Of a stretch of DNA of 64,000 nucleotides, positions 20,677-32,512 are shown piece by piece. The number at the start of each line of letters is the position of its first letter. Within the stretch, counting starts at the first letter, position 1. This DNA is from Bifiguratus adelaidae (taxonomy: Eukaryota > Mucoromycota > Endogonomycetes > Endogonales), in assembly GCA_002261195.1 (NCBI GenBank), contig MVBO01000006.1, positions 64,878 to 128,877 on the forward strand, in the 5' to 3' direction. The notes under the pieces are model-generated. The model worked only from the letters and a program-made list of their open reading frames with translations. It was not told the origin of the DNA and did not search any database. A program made the position numbers and the translations under genes.

Positions 20677-22242
20677 ATGTTTAAACGCTGGTGGAATGGT
20701 GCAAACGGGGTGGGGATTGCCAAATCCTCCAAAGAACCCGCGCCCATACTTGAACCGAGAAGGTCAATGAACGTTAGTCGAAGTCCGATGTCTTCCGTCT
20801 CGAATAATCCCTACCGATATGGGCAACCGGGCCGAAACACTATTGCGGGAAATCGCTACGAGTCACTTCCATCCTTGGCACTTCCGTCCATGACTGAAAC
20901 TTCAATGTCTCCTCCCAACCCATATCTTGCAGAGCCACCAAAAGACTATAGCTCTACCCGGTATATGAGCGAATCTCAAGATCGGAAAGCAACTTTGCCT
21001 CCTATTGCGAGTACTTTTATGGCGACTCGCTCGCCTTATTTTGCCAACGCATCATCGAAGGCAACAAGTGCTTTCGATCTGTCAAAAACGGCAACCGGGC
21101 CGGATTCTCCCATGGACACGGCACACGATTTCTTCACCACCGTTGATTTTGGCGAACTGCCTGCGGATGTCAAGAAGGATTTCGTACGCCGGATCTCGCT
21201 GGAGCAACAACGCCCCAGCATTGGTCCAAAAGGATCGATCTTGTCGCCGCCCAATCCTTACAATCAGCAGAATGCTGGCAGTGCTTGCGCGAGCACCACA
21301 TCCTTTGGCAAAACGTCCAGCAAAGACAGTAGTATGTCATCCCTTCCGGAAGAGGATGAAGTACCGGTGCCAAGACCGGCATCGCAGAAGCTGTATGATA
21401 CCCGACCACAATCGTATTCACCTGCATTACAGTGCAAAGCCGCTTCCTTTGCTCGTCAATCCGATGTTGCTCCCAAGCGACTAAGCTTTCTATCTGGATG
21501 GAACAGCTTCTCCATGGCACGTGACACTGGGTCACCGCGGAAATTAGGAACGCCGACTACTCCTCTCGATAGCGGTAAGATATTGGTAGAGTCACCTCAA
21601 GAGAACGAGATACACTTCCAATATCCTCCCACACCCCTGGGATCAATGAAGGAAGAGCAGGATCCTATAGATGCTGTCACGCAATCACGCCATGCTCAGT
21701 CAAATATCGCACAGAATTCCACGCCGTCCAGTAAGCTGGCTCCACCCGTGCCCGCAAGTCACCGTCGATCCAAGTCCAGTGAGTCAACATCGTCTACGGA
21801 GTCCATGTCGATCCCTACTCCCACTCATTCATCCTTTTTGCCCAATCATGAAGACGTCGTCAATATCGTCGATCGCCTGTCGCTTCCCCCTCCTATCAAA
21901 CAAATGCCTGAGGCTTTGAAGCGAATTTCGCTCAACATTGGCCAAGGATACGCTCGTTATCAAGAAGCGCATGAGGATCAATCACATCCACCCGATCTCA
22001 TCGCAGCCAAACATGATTTGACGTCCATTTCTTCCTTGATACAAGAATTGCAATACCCGTTTGACAAACCCAATCAAACTCGCCCTCCATCACCAGAATT
22101 ACAGAAACGTGTCAAAAGCAGTCTCTATGGCGCCTTTGAAGAAGCCGACGCTGAAGTAGACCAAGAAACGCTGCAACGTGAAAAGCGCATGCGCGACTAC
22201 GAGCGCTCCATTCGCGTCAAATGTCTCCACTATTTGCACTGA
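20677..22242 (+). CDS. Uncharacterised Ser/Pro-rich protein (521 aa, single exon)
   Basis: I do not recognise this protein. It is mostly disordered, with Ser/Pro/Asn-rich runs and no membrane segment or signal peptide. Three Asn-Pro-Tyr repeats (residues 44-46, 81-83, 193-195) sit in similar settings, two as SPPNPY. Four basophilic kinase-type sites are spaced through it: RRS near 28, RRIS at 171, KRLS at 267 and KRIS near 415. Ordered-looking helices are HDFFTTVDFGELPADVKKDF (about 150-170) and the C-terminal QETLQREKRMRDYERSIRVK. Codon use and length make a real gene very likely. The kinase-site idea is inference. Confidence 0.8.
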   Translation: MFKRWWNGANGVGIAKSSKEPAPILEPRRSMNVSRSPMSSVSNNPYRYGQPGRNTIAGNRYESLPSLALPSMTETSMSPPNPYLAEPPKDYSSTRYMSESQDRKATLPPIASTFMATRSPYFANASSKATSAFDLSKTATGPDSPMDTAHDFFTTVDFGELPADVKKDFVRRISLEQQRPSIGPKGSILSPPNPYNQQNAGSACASTTSFGKTSSKDSSMSSLPEEDEVPVPRPASQKLYDTRPQSYSPALQCKAASFARQSDVAPKRLSFLSGWNSFSMARDTGSPRKLGTPTTPLDSGKILVESPQENEIHFQYPPTPLGSMKEEQDPIDAVTQSRHAQSNIAQNSTPSSKLAPPVPASHRRSKSSESTSSTESMSIPTPTHSSFLPNHEDVVNIVDRLSLPPPIKQMPEALKRISLNIGQGYARYQEAHEDQSHPPDLIAAKHDLTSISSLIQELQYPFDKPNQTRPPSPELQKRVKSSLYGAFEEADAEVDQETLQREKRMRDYERSIRVKCLHYLH

Positions 22243-22406
22243 ACTGTGTGTATATACGTCATCCTGTGAGTCACTCCAAGTGAAATTATTTTGTGTAACC
22301 GTGATTTTGACAAGTGCAATATGCAAAGCCTGAATTGGGCAATAAGGCCTTGTCTCCCCATCGTCCTCCCTTACACGGCTCTCTCTCTCTCTCGTGTTTC
22401 CTTATC

Positions 22407-22575
22407 ATGTGCTCGGCAACAACCGCTACTACTGCACCTTTGGTGAACGAGTTGACTTGCAAGTGCAATGTCTGTGGTAGTTATGCACACAAGACAAGGT
22501 AGGTTGTGGAGTTAAGCCACGTGGGAGTTGTCTGTTGATGGCGTTCTTAGGGACTGTCCCAAGTTGTATCCTTGA
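22407..22575 (+). CDS. Very small CCHC zinc-knuckle protein (38 aa, two exons)
   Basis: A 38-residue protein with one perfect zinc knuckle, C20-X2-C23-X4-H28-X4-C33 (CNVCGSYAHKTRDCPKLYP). Such knuckles bind single-stranded RNA or DNA or proteins. The knuckle is split by an intron of about 52 nt that starts GTAGGT at 22500 and ends TTCTTAG near 22550. Only the spliced form contains the last Cys. A (CT)n tract at 22380-22393 lies just upstream, as in other gene leaders in this window. It could instead be the last exons of a longer protein, but the upstream frame offers only leader-like sequence. Confidence 0.6.
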
Positions 22576-22751
22576 GGTTTCTCTGTGATATGCCATGCGC
22601 GGGCGCTGGCATCCTTTGTCCCTCTCGGGGCATGTGTTCTCTCTTGGTTATTTTCTTTTTATATGTTTCCTATCAGTTCTCTACCGGTCAAAATGCAAGC
22701 AAACCTATTCAAACAACCAACAAAAAAGAGTATCGATCTAGTCTGGATGCC

Positions 22752-23084
22752 ATGGCCTGGTGGTTCAAGGGAAAAAGAGACTGTACGCTTGGACTGGTGC
22801 CTCGTTACGTCTCTTTGTTCTTGGGCCTCGATCTTTTTGGGTTCACCGCTGGCATCTGTTGCGTTCTCTTCCCCGTCTCTCAATCATTCGACGCTCTCAA
22901 ACCGCCGAATGGCGACATGCTTTCATTCTTACGCGACAAAATAGCGCGATATACCTCTTTCCTGCCGTCTACGTTCCTTTTATCAAATGGCACCCCAAAA
23001 CCACTCCCCAAAAAAGCCATTCTATACCCTTTGTGTCAAAACTGTGTACATGCTTTTAGGCTATCTGTTTCCACACCTGCCTAG
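22752..23084 (+). CDS. Doubtful small membrane protein
   Basis: An open frame of 110 codons from an ATG at 22752 with one clear hydrophobic segment (YVSLFLGLDLFGFTAGICCV). The start MAWWFKGKRDCTLGLVPRYV looks like small fungal membrane proteins that open with a Trp pair and a Cys/Pro turn. The rest has no recognisable match, and two other frames are also open across it. It may be a real gene with a wrong 3' end, or chance. Confidence 0.25.
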   Translation: MAWWFKGKRDCTLGLVPRYVSLFLGLDLFGFTAGICCVLFPVSQSFDALKPPNGDMLSFLRDKIARYTSFLPSTFLLSNGTPKPLPKKAILYPLCQNCVHAFRLSVSTPA

Positions 23085-23180
23085 GCGCCTTTTTTGTGAA
23101 AAAGTAATAAACGATGTTAATTTCTGTATGGTGGAACCGTGACATCAACACACGCGACAAACAACATTCAAAAGAGGAAA

Positions 23181-23348
23181 ATGAACGACACAAAAGGCGG
23201 AGGGGGAGGGGGCAGGGCCTCGTTCAGGGGGCCGATAGATCAGCCGGGTGGGGGTTATGGGGAAGGAGGCCTGATGCAGATGCACCCGGACTTCCGCGGT
23301 CGCAAGGTTCAACCAAGACAAGGTAGGACACAGGGGAAGCCTAATTAA
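23181..23348 (+). CDS. Doubtful glycine-rich small protein (55 aa)
   Basis: A 55-codon frame opening MNDTKGGGGGGRASFRGPID and ending RKVQPRQGRTQGKPN. Composition (Gly, Arg, Gln) is like RGG-type RNA-binding tails. There is no other support; it lies in the 3' flank of the CobW gene on the opposite strand. Confidence 0.25.
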   Translation: MNDTKGGGGGGRASFRGPIDQPGGGYGEGGLMQMHPDFRGRKVQPRQGRTQGKPN

Positions 23349-23387
23349 GTCTCATCGCGTTTTACCATGCGTGCTAAAATGACGTGT

Positions 23388-24841
23388 TTAATGCCTTTGA
23401 GCAGGTGTCCATTTGACATGTTGGCTCTCAGCGTGTAAACCCTGCTTGACTCTATCGACGTACAGGCGCAGATCTTGACCCATCACGGTGAGACGCACGT
23501 TGATATCTCGCGCTTTTTCGAGTGTTGCTGGGTGCGTCACTTCTGTAGGCGTGTGTCGACCAAAGGCATGATTGACGATATACAGGGTAGAAGCGCTCGG
23601 CTGGGAAGCCATTTGCGTTCCAGCAGGTTCTCCCCCCTCGGACAAGCGAATGAACCCTTTCACTCTGTAAACGTCATCTTTGGGTAATGATGCCAAGAAT
23701 TCCTTGAAGACAGTCCGGGATAAAAAGGCTCGGGACGGTTCGTTTGGAACGATGACTTGAATCAAATCCACCTCATTATCGAAATGCTCACCGCCGTCTC
23801 CGGGATGATGTGGAAAGTCCGTTTGACCTGGTTTGGATACAATCACCTTGCCATCCGCTCGTTCTTTGGAAATGAACTCGTCAATGACATGCGTCTTGTC
23901 GAATTGGAGTTGGAATAGCCGAGTATCAATGCCGAATATTAAATCAGGACTGACACCCTTGGTGGCATCACACTTCAGCTTGGGCGTGTCTATATTCAAT
24001 TCATTGACATGATCCAACACTAGATCAAATTCCCGCTCAGAGATCTGGACACCTCGTTAGTCACAGGCAATTACGCACAAAGAACGTACCAGCTCGTGTT
24101 TGTTGAGCAAAATGACATCGGTGTATTGCGCTTGCATGCGAGCCGTATAACTCGTATCTTCGTACCCAGAGAAATTGACGCAATCAATGACAGTGATAAT
24201 GGAATCGAGCTGAAAGCCTTCGTCTTCAATCTGGCGAATTTGCCATGCAATGGGGGCTGCGGAAGCTTGAGATCCTTGCCGATACCCTGTCAAGAGACAT
24301 TACCTGGAAAAGCGGAACCACTAGGCGGTCACGTTTAGTTTAATCACCCCTTGAAATGAGCTTACCTTGTCTCGACAATAATCCGATCCGGATTGTATTT
24401 TGCTAAGTTTATGCCCCATAAGTACAGATCTCATGAAAAGTAGCAAATACCTTTCAATTCCTCCAAAGCAAGCTTCATTTGCCCGACCAACACACAACAA
24501 AGGCATCCATTCAACATTTCTTGTACATCCACATTGCTCTCCCGAGCGAGCTCACTATCCACTAGCAACACGTGGTGAGGTACTGGGAACGCTATAGAAT
24601 GTACTGCCTTACCTTCCACATCGCCAAACTCATTCTTCAATAGACAGAGTTTGTAACCTTTTGGAACTCGCTTCAAGAGGGAGAGAATGATCGTAGTTTT
24701 ACCTGTAATCTCAAGCGTAAGGCTGGTTGCGAGATGTCAACAAGCATGCGCAAACTAACCGCTTCCAAGAAAACCGGTAAACACCGTAATGGGCGTCTTA
24801 CTAGGCGGTGCCGTCGCCAACTGATTCGAGTCCGTTGACAT
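23388..24841 (-). CDS. CobW/G3E-family GTPase, putative metal chaperone
   Basis: G3E GTPases of the CobW type insert or traffic metal ions such as zinc. The start MSTDSNQLATAPPSKTPITV leads into the P-loop GFLGSGKTT, which is split by an intron after GSG. Then come LCLLKNEFGDVEG, VDSELARESNVDV and the metal-binding motif NGCLCC (near 24500), followed by FPAPIAWQIRQIEDEGFQLD and a guanine-site-like LLNKHEL. The C-terminal CobW_C region includes RVKGFIRL and TLYIVNHAFGRHT. Five or so short introns. This is the fungal NGCLCCVLVGQM subtype rather than the closest ZNG1/CBWD type. Substrate metal is not shown. Confidence 0.88.
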
Positions 24842-24898
24842 GAGGCAAGGTGAGCCTTGCTCACTTATTGCCTTTTATGGTACATTGTCGGGCGCATT

Positions 24899-27800
24899 CT
24901 ACAAGGTATCCCAACCTCCATTATCAAACGTCTGTTCTAGTTTACGCGCGATCAACACGGGTATGCCGTGCGTCAGCCATATCTTGCGAATCTCATTGTA
25001 TCGCTTTTGATTGAGATATTGTGGTCGTCCGCGTCTATACACATCCGAAGATGAGAAAGAGTGATCGACATAATCTTTTGACTGGCGCACTCACCTCCAA
25101 TTGGGATCCGTCTCACCGTGAGAATCGAGATACGGTGCATTTGCGAAGGTACCATTCTTGTCGCTCAAGAAAAGCAGGTTGCATTTGCGTACAAGGAGGT
25201 AGATGCCAATATTGCCACCGCATCTGAGTATGGTGAGAAAGTTAGTCGAATCCCAACGCTCATGCAAGACTTACGCCTTCATGTGCAAATTGCATTCACC
25301 GTTAGAACCTTCGGCGCAGCATGTATATTGCATGCAGACAAATGTGCCGCAGAAAAGACACATTGCTGGCTCAGCCGGTACTGTACCACACTTCCGGCAA
25401 GCGCGCTTCATACTCTCCTCAAATAAAATGTCCAAGCGCTCGGGTAGCTGTACGAGATTGTAGATGACCGGCGAACTGAGTTTGATCTCCGATATCCGCA
25501 CACCAGGCCATGTCATGCTCCTCTCGCTATCGTCCGTCTCCTCATCGTAATGGCGACACCATCCACGAATTAGCGAACTGTACGAAGTTGGCGTGGTATT
25601 TTTAGTCTGTAGAGTCGCGGCAAATATTTGCGAGAGGCTCGGAAGATGTAGCAAACGACTCAATCGATCAAACTCGGATGCGCTTTCGTCGACGTTGCTG
25701 ACGGAGACAGGAGGTATCGCGATGCCAAGCTTGGCTACGGCCAATATCATTGTTTGCCGCAAGAATGGAAGACCAAATGAGGACAAGAGCTTGTACAAAA
25801 CTCGAGGACCGCATTGCTTGACGAGCGCCTCAATGTCGACTTCTGGAAGGCCAATATTGACACCAACAAAGATGACAAATCTTGCGCACAATTCGGATGT
25901 AGCGTCATCGATTTTCACATTCCTGTCATTGCCCAGATTTGCTTCAGCTGCAGCGAAGGCGGCACTGTGCATGTTCTTGGTATCAATGAGACATTCTATA
26001 AGACCAACGGTTATCTTTGTGATATTCGCAAGCTGGACCATGTGAAGCATTGAGCTGAGTGGCAATTCGGGTTTGTCGTTGGCGTTCATCATCAGTTCGA
26101 CCAAGAAGGCAAAGAGATCTTCCCGCAAAAGCGGCTTGACGGAACGATAGGTGTTGCTAATGATCGCTGGCACGTTGCCTCCAATCTCATACTGTGAGTA
26201 CGTGGGATGATCATAGAACAGTTTCCGAAGAGATTGAAGATCACGTTGAACAATGTCTTCTTCGGCAGGGCGAGGCATTGTCTTCATAAAGGCGTTCAAG
26301 AGCTCGGAAAGGATGCGCAGGAGCATCATGGTCTGTTCCGGTATACTGTCCATGAAAGATGCAGTATTCTCAAGAGAATCGAAAGTCTTCACACCCCGGT
26401 AAGCAACTTCTACGCATGAGATGGTATATCCGAATGCTGTCCACATCAATCTCAAGTATTGCAGATATTGCGATTTGCCTTCGACCATGTGGGTTTGAAG
26501 ATCGATTCCGTTGATCCGTAAAACATCGGTGAATCGGTGAAGCATTGCCTTGAAAGAGTCCAGATTTTCTGGTCCATCCATTCCATGGTTCCACAACCGT
26601 GGACCGCTTGTACCCTTCATCGATTCAGGCAGAAAACGCGACCCAAGCTGCTGTCCATGTATGGCGGTATGATTGTCCTGGTAGAGCCTTTCCAATCGAG
26701 TAACCGTTTGCGTTACCGATCCGGTCGGCACCGTCTCGCCGTCGTCGACACCGTGCTCGAATTGCAGGAACGAGGGATAGGATTCGTTTCGAGCCCTCCA
26801 GACCACCGGTAGTATGGTGTTACCGAGTGACTTGCACAGAGGGCAGATAAACTCCTTCTTCTCGAGGTTCTCCGGATGATTGCGACTGTGCTGAGTACTT
26901 TGCCGCATATCTAAACCTCCGACATAGGTCTGAAAGCATTTGTGATGCATGAGATGCCCACAGGAAGACACGTAAAGTCCGTTTTGGTGGCAATTTGCCG
27001 GGAACCCCTTTATGCCGCTATATGGACCTTGCATCTTTTCGGGCAAAATGTGTTCATCCAAAGATTCCGGCATGGCCAGCACTTCGGCGAGGTAGTCATT
27101 GTTGTGCGATGGCGTTGTTCGCAAGATCCTTGAAGGTTGTACCAGCCCAAGAAGGCCATACATTCCAGTGCCGTCCGTCTCTTCCTGGCATACAATGCAG
27201 GTGCCTTCAGGGAAGCTGAACACTTTGTCTACTTCCGCATCTTGATTCACTAGGTATGGCACCTGCTCTCCCTGCATGTCATCGAGCTCATCGTCATTCA
27301 TATCTTCATCCCAGTCATCGTGTTTCTCCATGAATTGCGCTCTCGCTTGCGCGAATTGCTCCATGATCTTGGCCTGTCGCTCCTTCGCTGCCTTCTTTTT
27401 TCTTTCAGCTTCTTGCGCCGCAGCGTCCAAATCGTCACACAGGGACAGGTTACTTGTTCGGAACTCATATTCTTGAATGACCTCCTTCGTTGTGGCATCG
27501 CCAAGCTCCTTCATCTTGGCAAGGATCCAGCGGAGTTTGTCGTGATTGCTACTGTATTGTGCATTGTCCATGAAGGAGATGAGGACACGGAGAAGAGACA
27601 TCTTTTTCCTTTCTAAACCGTCGACAATCACTGAGAACTCGCAGGTGGTTGCATTCGAGACGAAAGGAAGCACTTCTGTACGTGGATCGATGAAGCCAAA
27701 GCTGCCTGAATCCTGCGCTTGAATGTCGGTGAAAATCTCCTTTCCTTTGCCTTTGACGTCGCCTCTTCTTTGCTGAAACGAGTTGTTTCCATCCACCAAT

Positions 27801-30800
27801 GCCAACATGATGAGATGCAAGGCGGAATCCATGATGGTATCACTGCTTGTCTTTTCATTATTACGACCGTTCCAAAGCGCATAGGTCGCAATATGACAAA
27901 ACATGCCGCTCTGCAAGAGATCGCCGAGATAAATGAAGGGTCCAGATTGTATACGCAGTGGTCGTGGAGCGACGAATTTGTCGTTTGGCTCACCCCATCG
28001 TTCGCATTTTGAGTGTGATGTCTTTTGTGAAGGGTCGATGTTTTGGGTTAGGCGAGTCTTCAAAATGGCTTCGGCATCTTCTCTATTGTTTCTTGTGTAA
28101 TGATAAAAGAAGTGATCGACCTCATCGAAATACGCCGGCTTCAGTTCATAGACACCGTGGTCATTGATTCCATCTGGGGGACGGAAAGTCGTGAGTTCAG
28201 CCAATATCTGATCAAATTCCGAGAGATCCGTTAGGCGCTCGGATATCCGCTTGGTAAGATCACTGTAACCCAAGGCGCCGGAGCAGAGATGATGCACGAT
28301 TTCCCGCCGTATCTTCTCAGCGGCGTCCAAACCACAAGCCGTTCCACGCTCGCAAACCATAACCACAATGATGTTTAAGAGTTCTTCCACCATGAAGGTC
28401 ATTTGCGACGCATCGTAATTCTCGTGACTGGTCTTGCCGTTGAACCAGTTCCAAAGATCAAAGCGATCAAGCATGGCTGCTAAGAAGCGATTTGGCTCGA
28501 GTACTGCAGACGCGATCTGGAGCATGAAGAGATCGGCATCGTAGGTGTTCTCGCGCACTTGAATATCGCGATAGTGATGGGCTTGACTCTTGATGCCGAA
28601 CCCGTTACGAACCCATACACCACAACGTATCTGGGCTAACAGGACTATGGTTCGAAAGGTATGATCCATAATGGCAAATAGTTTGGTGGCAGCTTGACGG
28701 TCATCTATGGACGCGCGACCACTGCTATCAAAATCGAAGATCATGTCTCTGAAATCCTTCCACCCAGCGCTTTGGATCGCCTCTTTGCTAAGAGCATCCA
28801 CGTTCTCCAACGTTTCCGCCAAGAGCCAATGCAACGGGTAGTGGAAAGAGACAGGTTGGCTGCAGACCGAAAATTTCAGGACCTCAAAGTCCCCAAAGTT
28901 GGTTGTCCTTAATGTGTGCATCTCAACGCCACGCTGGAGGTTGCCAGATGTGAGACTGCGCGTAGCCGTTGCTCGTTCCTCTTCGGCCACTCGCATGACC
29001 CAGGCGTCAATGAATTTGAGAACTTTCTTGACCGCCAAGCCGATGGCACGGGTGCTGGTGGCGAAAGATTCTGAGAATTGTCTGCAAGATTTCGCCAACT
29101 GGAGCGTAACGTTGAAGGCATTCATCCAGGTTTCCGTTTCGTATTCCACGTGCTGATCTGCTTGGCGAACTTGAGGGTTCATGCCTTGAAAGAGAGATAT
29201 CATGTCCAAGTATTGGTTGAGATACTTTGGATGTCGTCCGACCGCAATTTTGACGCTATCCGTTCCCAACACGTATTTGAGATCATGAAACACTTGGAAA
29301 TAGCGCCGATTCTTGAAACTTTTTGACTCGCAATTGATTCGTCGTCGCTTCCGCGGAGTTTTGGCGTAACGAGGAGATGAACTAATGTGGTCGGTAAGGA
29401 AAAAGTTGATGAGGATTGTGCAAATGGTGTGGAAGAAGTCATAGCGGCTGACCAGGAGAGATGCAACCGTGGGTACTGTGAGGAGCTGAACAGAAAAAAG
29501 CATGATGGAATGTTCCGGTTCTCGATCCTTGATAAGGAATGCGTCTGCCAGCTTGGTATAATTCCGTGCGAATCGCATGCCGAGTATCCGTTTGAAGTCG
29601 GGGTTGACGACCAGTGTGCCGATATAAAGCTCCTTGAGACCCGTTCGGATTTCCTTCCATAGGCGAACGTCTAGCAAAAGGAGCCAATCAATCCTGAGCG
29701 TCTTTCGAAAGTCTCCGCAGGGGGAGTCGGTGATTTGGTGGAGTTCGGTGGACAAATCCATGGAGAACCCACTGGGACTCAGTTGCTCCAAATCATTCCA
29801 TTCACTGTCGTTCCCAAAGTATTCCCCGAATGCATCTGGGTCGCCATCGCTGCTTGGTGATACTTCTCCCGCATCGTCCTCTTCTCCGTCATCATAATTT
29901 GCCATGGCGACGTCGCTTGAGTAACCATTTCCTATCTCTGTATCCAGATAGGTTAGGGTGTTTGATTGCGGACTGACGAGAGGGTATCCGTATCCTACAC
30001 GTTGAAGGCCACTTCGCAACTGCATTTGCAATCCCAAAACGCGAAATTGGGCAAATCGTGACGCTGGAAGTTGATCGGCGGTATCCATGATATCATCCGT
30101 CTCTAGGTCGCCTTCCGGACTCAACTCATCACTAGCATGTATTGCCGAGTCGTTGGTATTGGATTGTGATCCGAAGCGATAGATATCGAACGCTGTCTTC
30201 ATTCGTTCCGGCAGCTCCCATTCCCGACAAAGCTCCGCACAGATGAGCTCTCGCAGGGTCGACGGTCCATTCTCCATTTTCGTCAGATACTTGTGGCGTC
30301 CGCAAGTCAGATCCTTGAGCCACTCGATAATCAGACCGCAAATCTGCTCCCGCACAACGTCTCGTGCCAGGCGGACGGTAACAGCCAAATGAATAGACGC
30401 AATCTGTCGAGCAATATCCAAAAGATGCGCAAGGTCAGTAGAAATGGCTACCACTTCTCGCCCCTAGTACAAGTCAGTCGGCGGTCATCATCCGACCCAT
30501 CAGCACTCACATGCAGATCGACCATGTTGGCGATGCGTTTGGCTTCTTCCTCGGTACAGTTCGTCGAGCTCGTCACTTTAAGAATAACGTCAATGAATGA
30601 GTGATTCTCGTCATTCCACAACACCACGGCGTAGTATGGAGCAGTGGAGTCAGGTCCTTGTGGCTCCTCTGCTTGACATTCAAGATTTATCCAAGGCTGA
30701 GGTTCTCCAATAGCAGTAGAAGTCATTCGAGCTTCTCGTATGACACTTGCCACGTCATCGGGTGGAGCGATATTCGAAGGTGATGTAACGAGGGTCTCCA

Positions 30801-31545
30801 ACAGAAAGTCGAGAGCCGTAGAAACGGTCGATTGTATGCTTTGCTTGAGTTGTTCGGGAAAAGGTTGTACAGGTGTCGCTTGCTTGGCTTGAGATGGGAT
30901 TTGACCAGGCGCTGGAGAATGAAACGGGCAATGTATCGGTACCTTCCACGCTTCTGGGTCGCCGCAATCGCAACAACCTCCAGAACCAATGGAGATGGAG
31001 AAGAAGATGTCATGACCTTCGTGATTAGTGGCATGGAAGCACTTTGAACAGAATGCGCATGTAACGTCCAACGCACAGTTCCTGAAGCCCATGTTTGAAT
31101 GTATCGTACGTGCAATTGGCCACTATCCATACCTGCAACGATATACTCCTTCATTTTTCTTGAAGACATGTCCACAGGGCTTGTATTGTCCCGTATTGAC
31201 ATCCGTCAAGTCCTCCTCACCATCGTCCTCTTCCAACACAACGTTGCCATCGTCCTGATCCAAGGCAACGTCAGCGCCACTCACACCTCGCTCATCACTC
31301 GGCAGATTCCATGGTTGACCTCTAGAGACGATAGACCGCAGGTGCTTTTGTGCCCGTTCACCGTCAATGCCACCGTCCCCAGGAAAGAAGAGTGATTCGT
31401 ATTGCGGCAAGTCAGCGTATAATGATGTATAGAGTCTCCTCACGATATCCACCCGACAGTCCTTGGTCAGTCTGTAGTGAGGATGGAGTGTCCCGGGCAC
31501 ACTCCTGAGGTAAACTCCTAGATCTTGAGCCATGTCTAGTGACAT
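24899..31545 (-). CDS. UBR1: UBR1-type N-recognin E3 ubiquitin ligase
   Basis: A cytosolic E3 that recognises N-degrons. Exon 1 (from MSLDMAQDLGVYLRSVPGTL) carries the start of the UBR box: KPCGHVFKKNEGVYRC. After an intron come NCALDVTCAFCSKCFHATNH and GSGGCCDCGDPEAWK, giving the full Cys/His set. The ClpS-like domain for type 2 residues follows (YYAVVLWNDENHSFIDVILK, about 30570-30640). The next exon is about 5.2 kb and includes a RING: CIVCQEETDGTGMYGLLG, then SSCGHLMHHKCFQTYVGG and FICPLCKSLGN. The autoinhibitory C-terminal domain holds CRKCGTVPAEPAMCLFCGTF and, in later exons, HGETDPNWR-like and RGRPQYLNQKRYNEIRKIWL. Total about 2,000 residues, the family's usual size. Presence of both UBR box and ClpS region argues for UBR1/2. 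Confidence 0.95.
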
Positions 31546-31588
31546 GCGTTAAAAGCTGCAAGCGAGGAATAAAAAACGGGTCTATCGT

Positions 31589-32455
31589 TTAATGAGGATC
31601 ACCTCGATCTCTAACCAGCTGCTTTACTCTAGCTTCTAATGCGTATAAATGATCATCTTCGGCCTCTGGAGCAATGTGGCGCATGGCATCGGCAAGGTGA
31701 AAGAGATAGTCTCCATTCCATCCAGAGGGACCTAAAGGTGAGATGTCATGGATAGGGTATATATGTAGAGACAGACATTGAACAACCCCACTGACCTCGA
31801 CTCTTGTATATCTGCTCGGCGATGGCTTCTTCACTGGCAGGACCCACATAGGCGACATTGTCTAGGGTAGCAATATAGACAAGGGCATTCTCGAGGACTG
31901 GTTCTTGTTTGCCCTGTTGATAGACGTCGACGGCATGTACCGTATATCCATTCTACATGCTTAGTGCGCTTCAGCCGTTGCACCCCGAGTCTTACCTTTT
32001 CTCGATGATCTAGGTACGCTCGTGTTGTGGCTACATCCGATGCCGGTATCTTGTAGGCGACTCCCCAGGTGACACCGTCAGGGTTATGAGCGTGCTAAGG
32101 AGTGGTATGAGAGCCAGGCACCTTCCATGGGGATCAAACACGCACATGATCATCCATCTTCTTCCATTCATCCTCTGGAATCAGCGTCACCACTCGACCA
32201 GGTGCCTCAGGTACGCCTCGATGGTCAATCGAGTGCTAGCTACTGTCAGAATGCTTCTTAGCATACCATTGACCTCTCACCTGCCAGAACCGTCGCACGT
32301 AGTGTTTAATGTACCCTACGACTCTGACGAATGAGCATCCTATAAGCATCTGCTTATACTCACTTGTCCTCGTAGGCTATCGGTGGCTTCCAGACCAGAC
32401 TTCCATAGCCAAAGACCCAGATGTCGCCTTGACCACAGTCGTCGTCGTCGAGCAT
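31589..32455 (-). CDS. ChaC-family glutathione-specific gamma-glutamylcyclotransferase
   Basis: This enzyme should cleave glutathione to 5-oxoproline and Cys-Gly. The start [20 protein letters not shown] contains the substrate loop YGSL. Further blocks are RRFWQ-like and [18 protein letters not shown] (near 32170-32230), [20 protein letters not shown] and YLDHREK, whose Glu is the expected catalytic base. Then come a block near 31860 ([20 protein letters not shown]) and the end [20 protein letters not shown]. Four short GT-AG introns. The stop lies 43 nt upstream of the UBR1 start on the same strand; the start is 57 bp from the divergent transporter gene. Confidence 0.9.
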
Positions 32456-32512
32456 TAAAGAATTATCTTTCTCTCTCTCTCTCTCTCTCTCCCCTCTGCT
32501 CTTGTGTGTGCA
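32456..32512. promoter_or_regulatory. 57-bp head-to-head spacer, ChaC / TPT transporter, with CT tract
   Basis: All the DNA between two divergent start codons. More than a third of it is a pure CT repeat. Pyrimidine tracts before start codons recur in this window (12720-12780, 22380-22393, 16750-16775), so the tract may be a transcription-start or leader element for the plus-strand gene. Confidence 0.6.
32470..32491 (+). repeat. (CT)n microsatellite, about 11 units
   Basis: An uninterrupted alternating CT run in the leader of the transporter gene. Length may vary among strains. Confidence 0.9.

Noticed and set aside
23388-24841. Functional link between the CobW GTPase and cobalamin use by the PCC pathway
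   Set aside because: CobW-type eukaryotic G3E proteins are mainly metal chaperones, and the methylmalonyl-CoA mutase chaperone is a different G3E branch. Sharing a window is not evidence.
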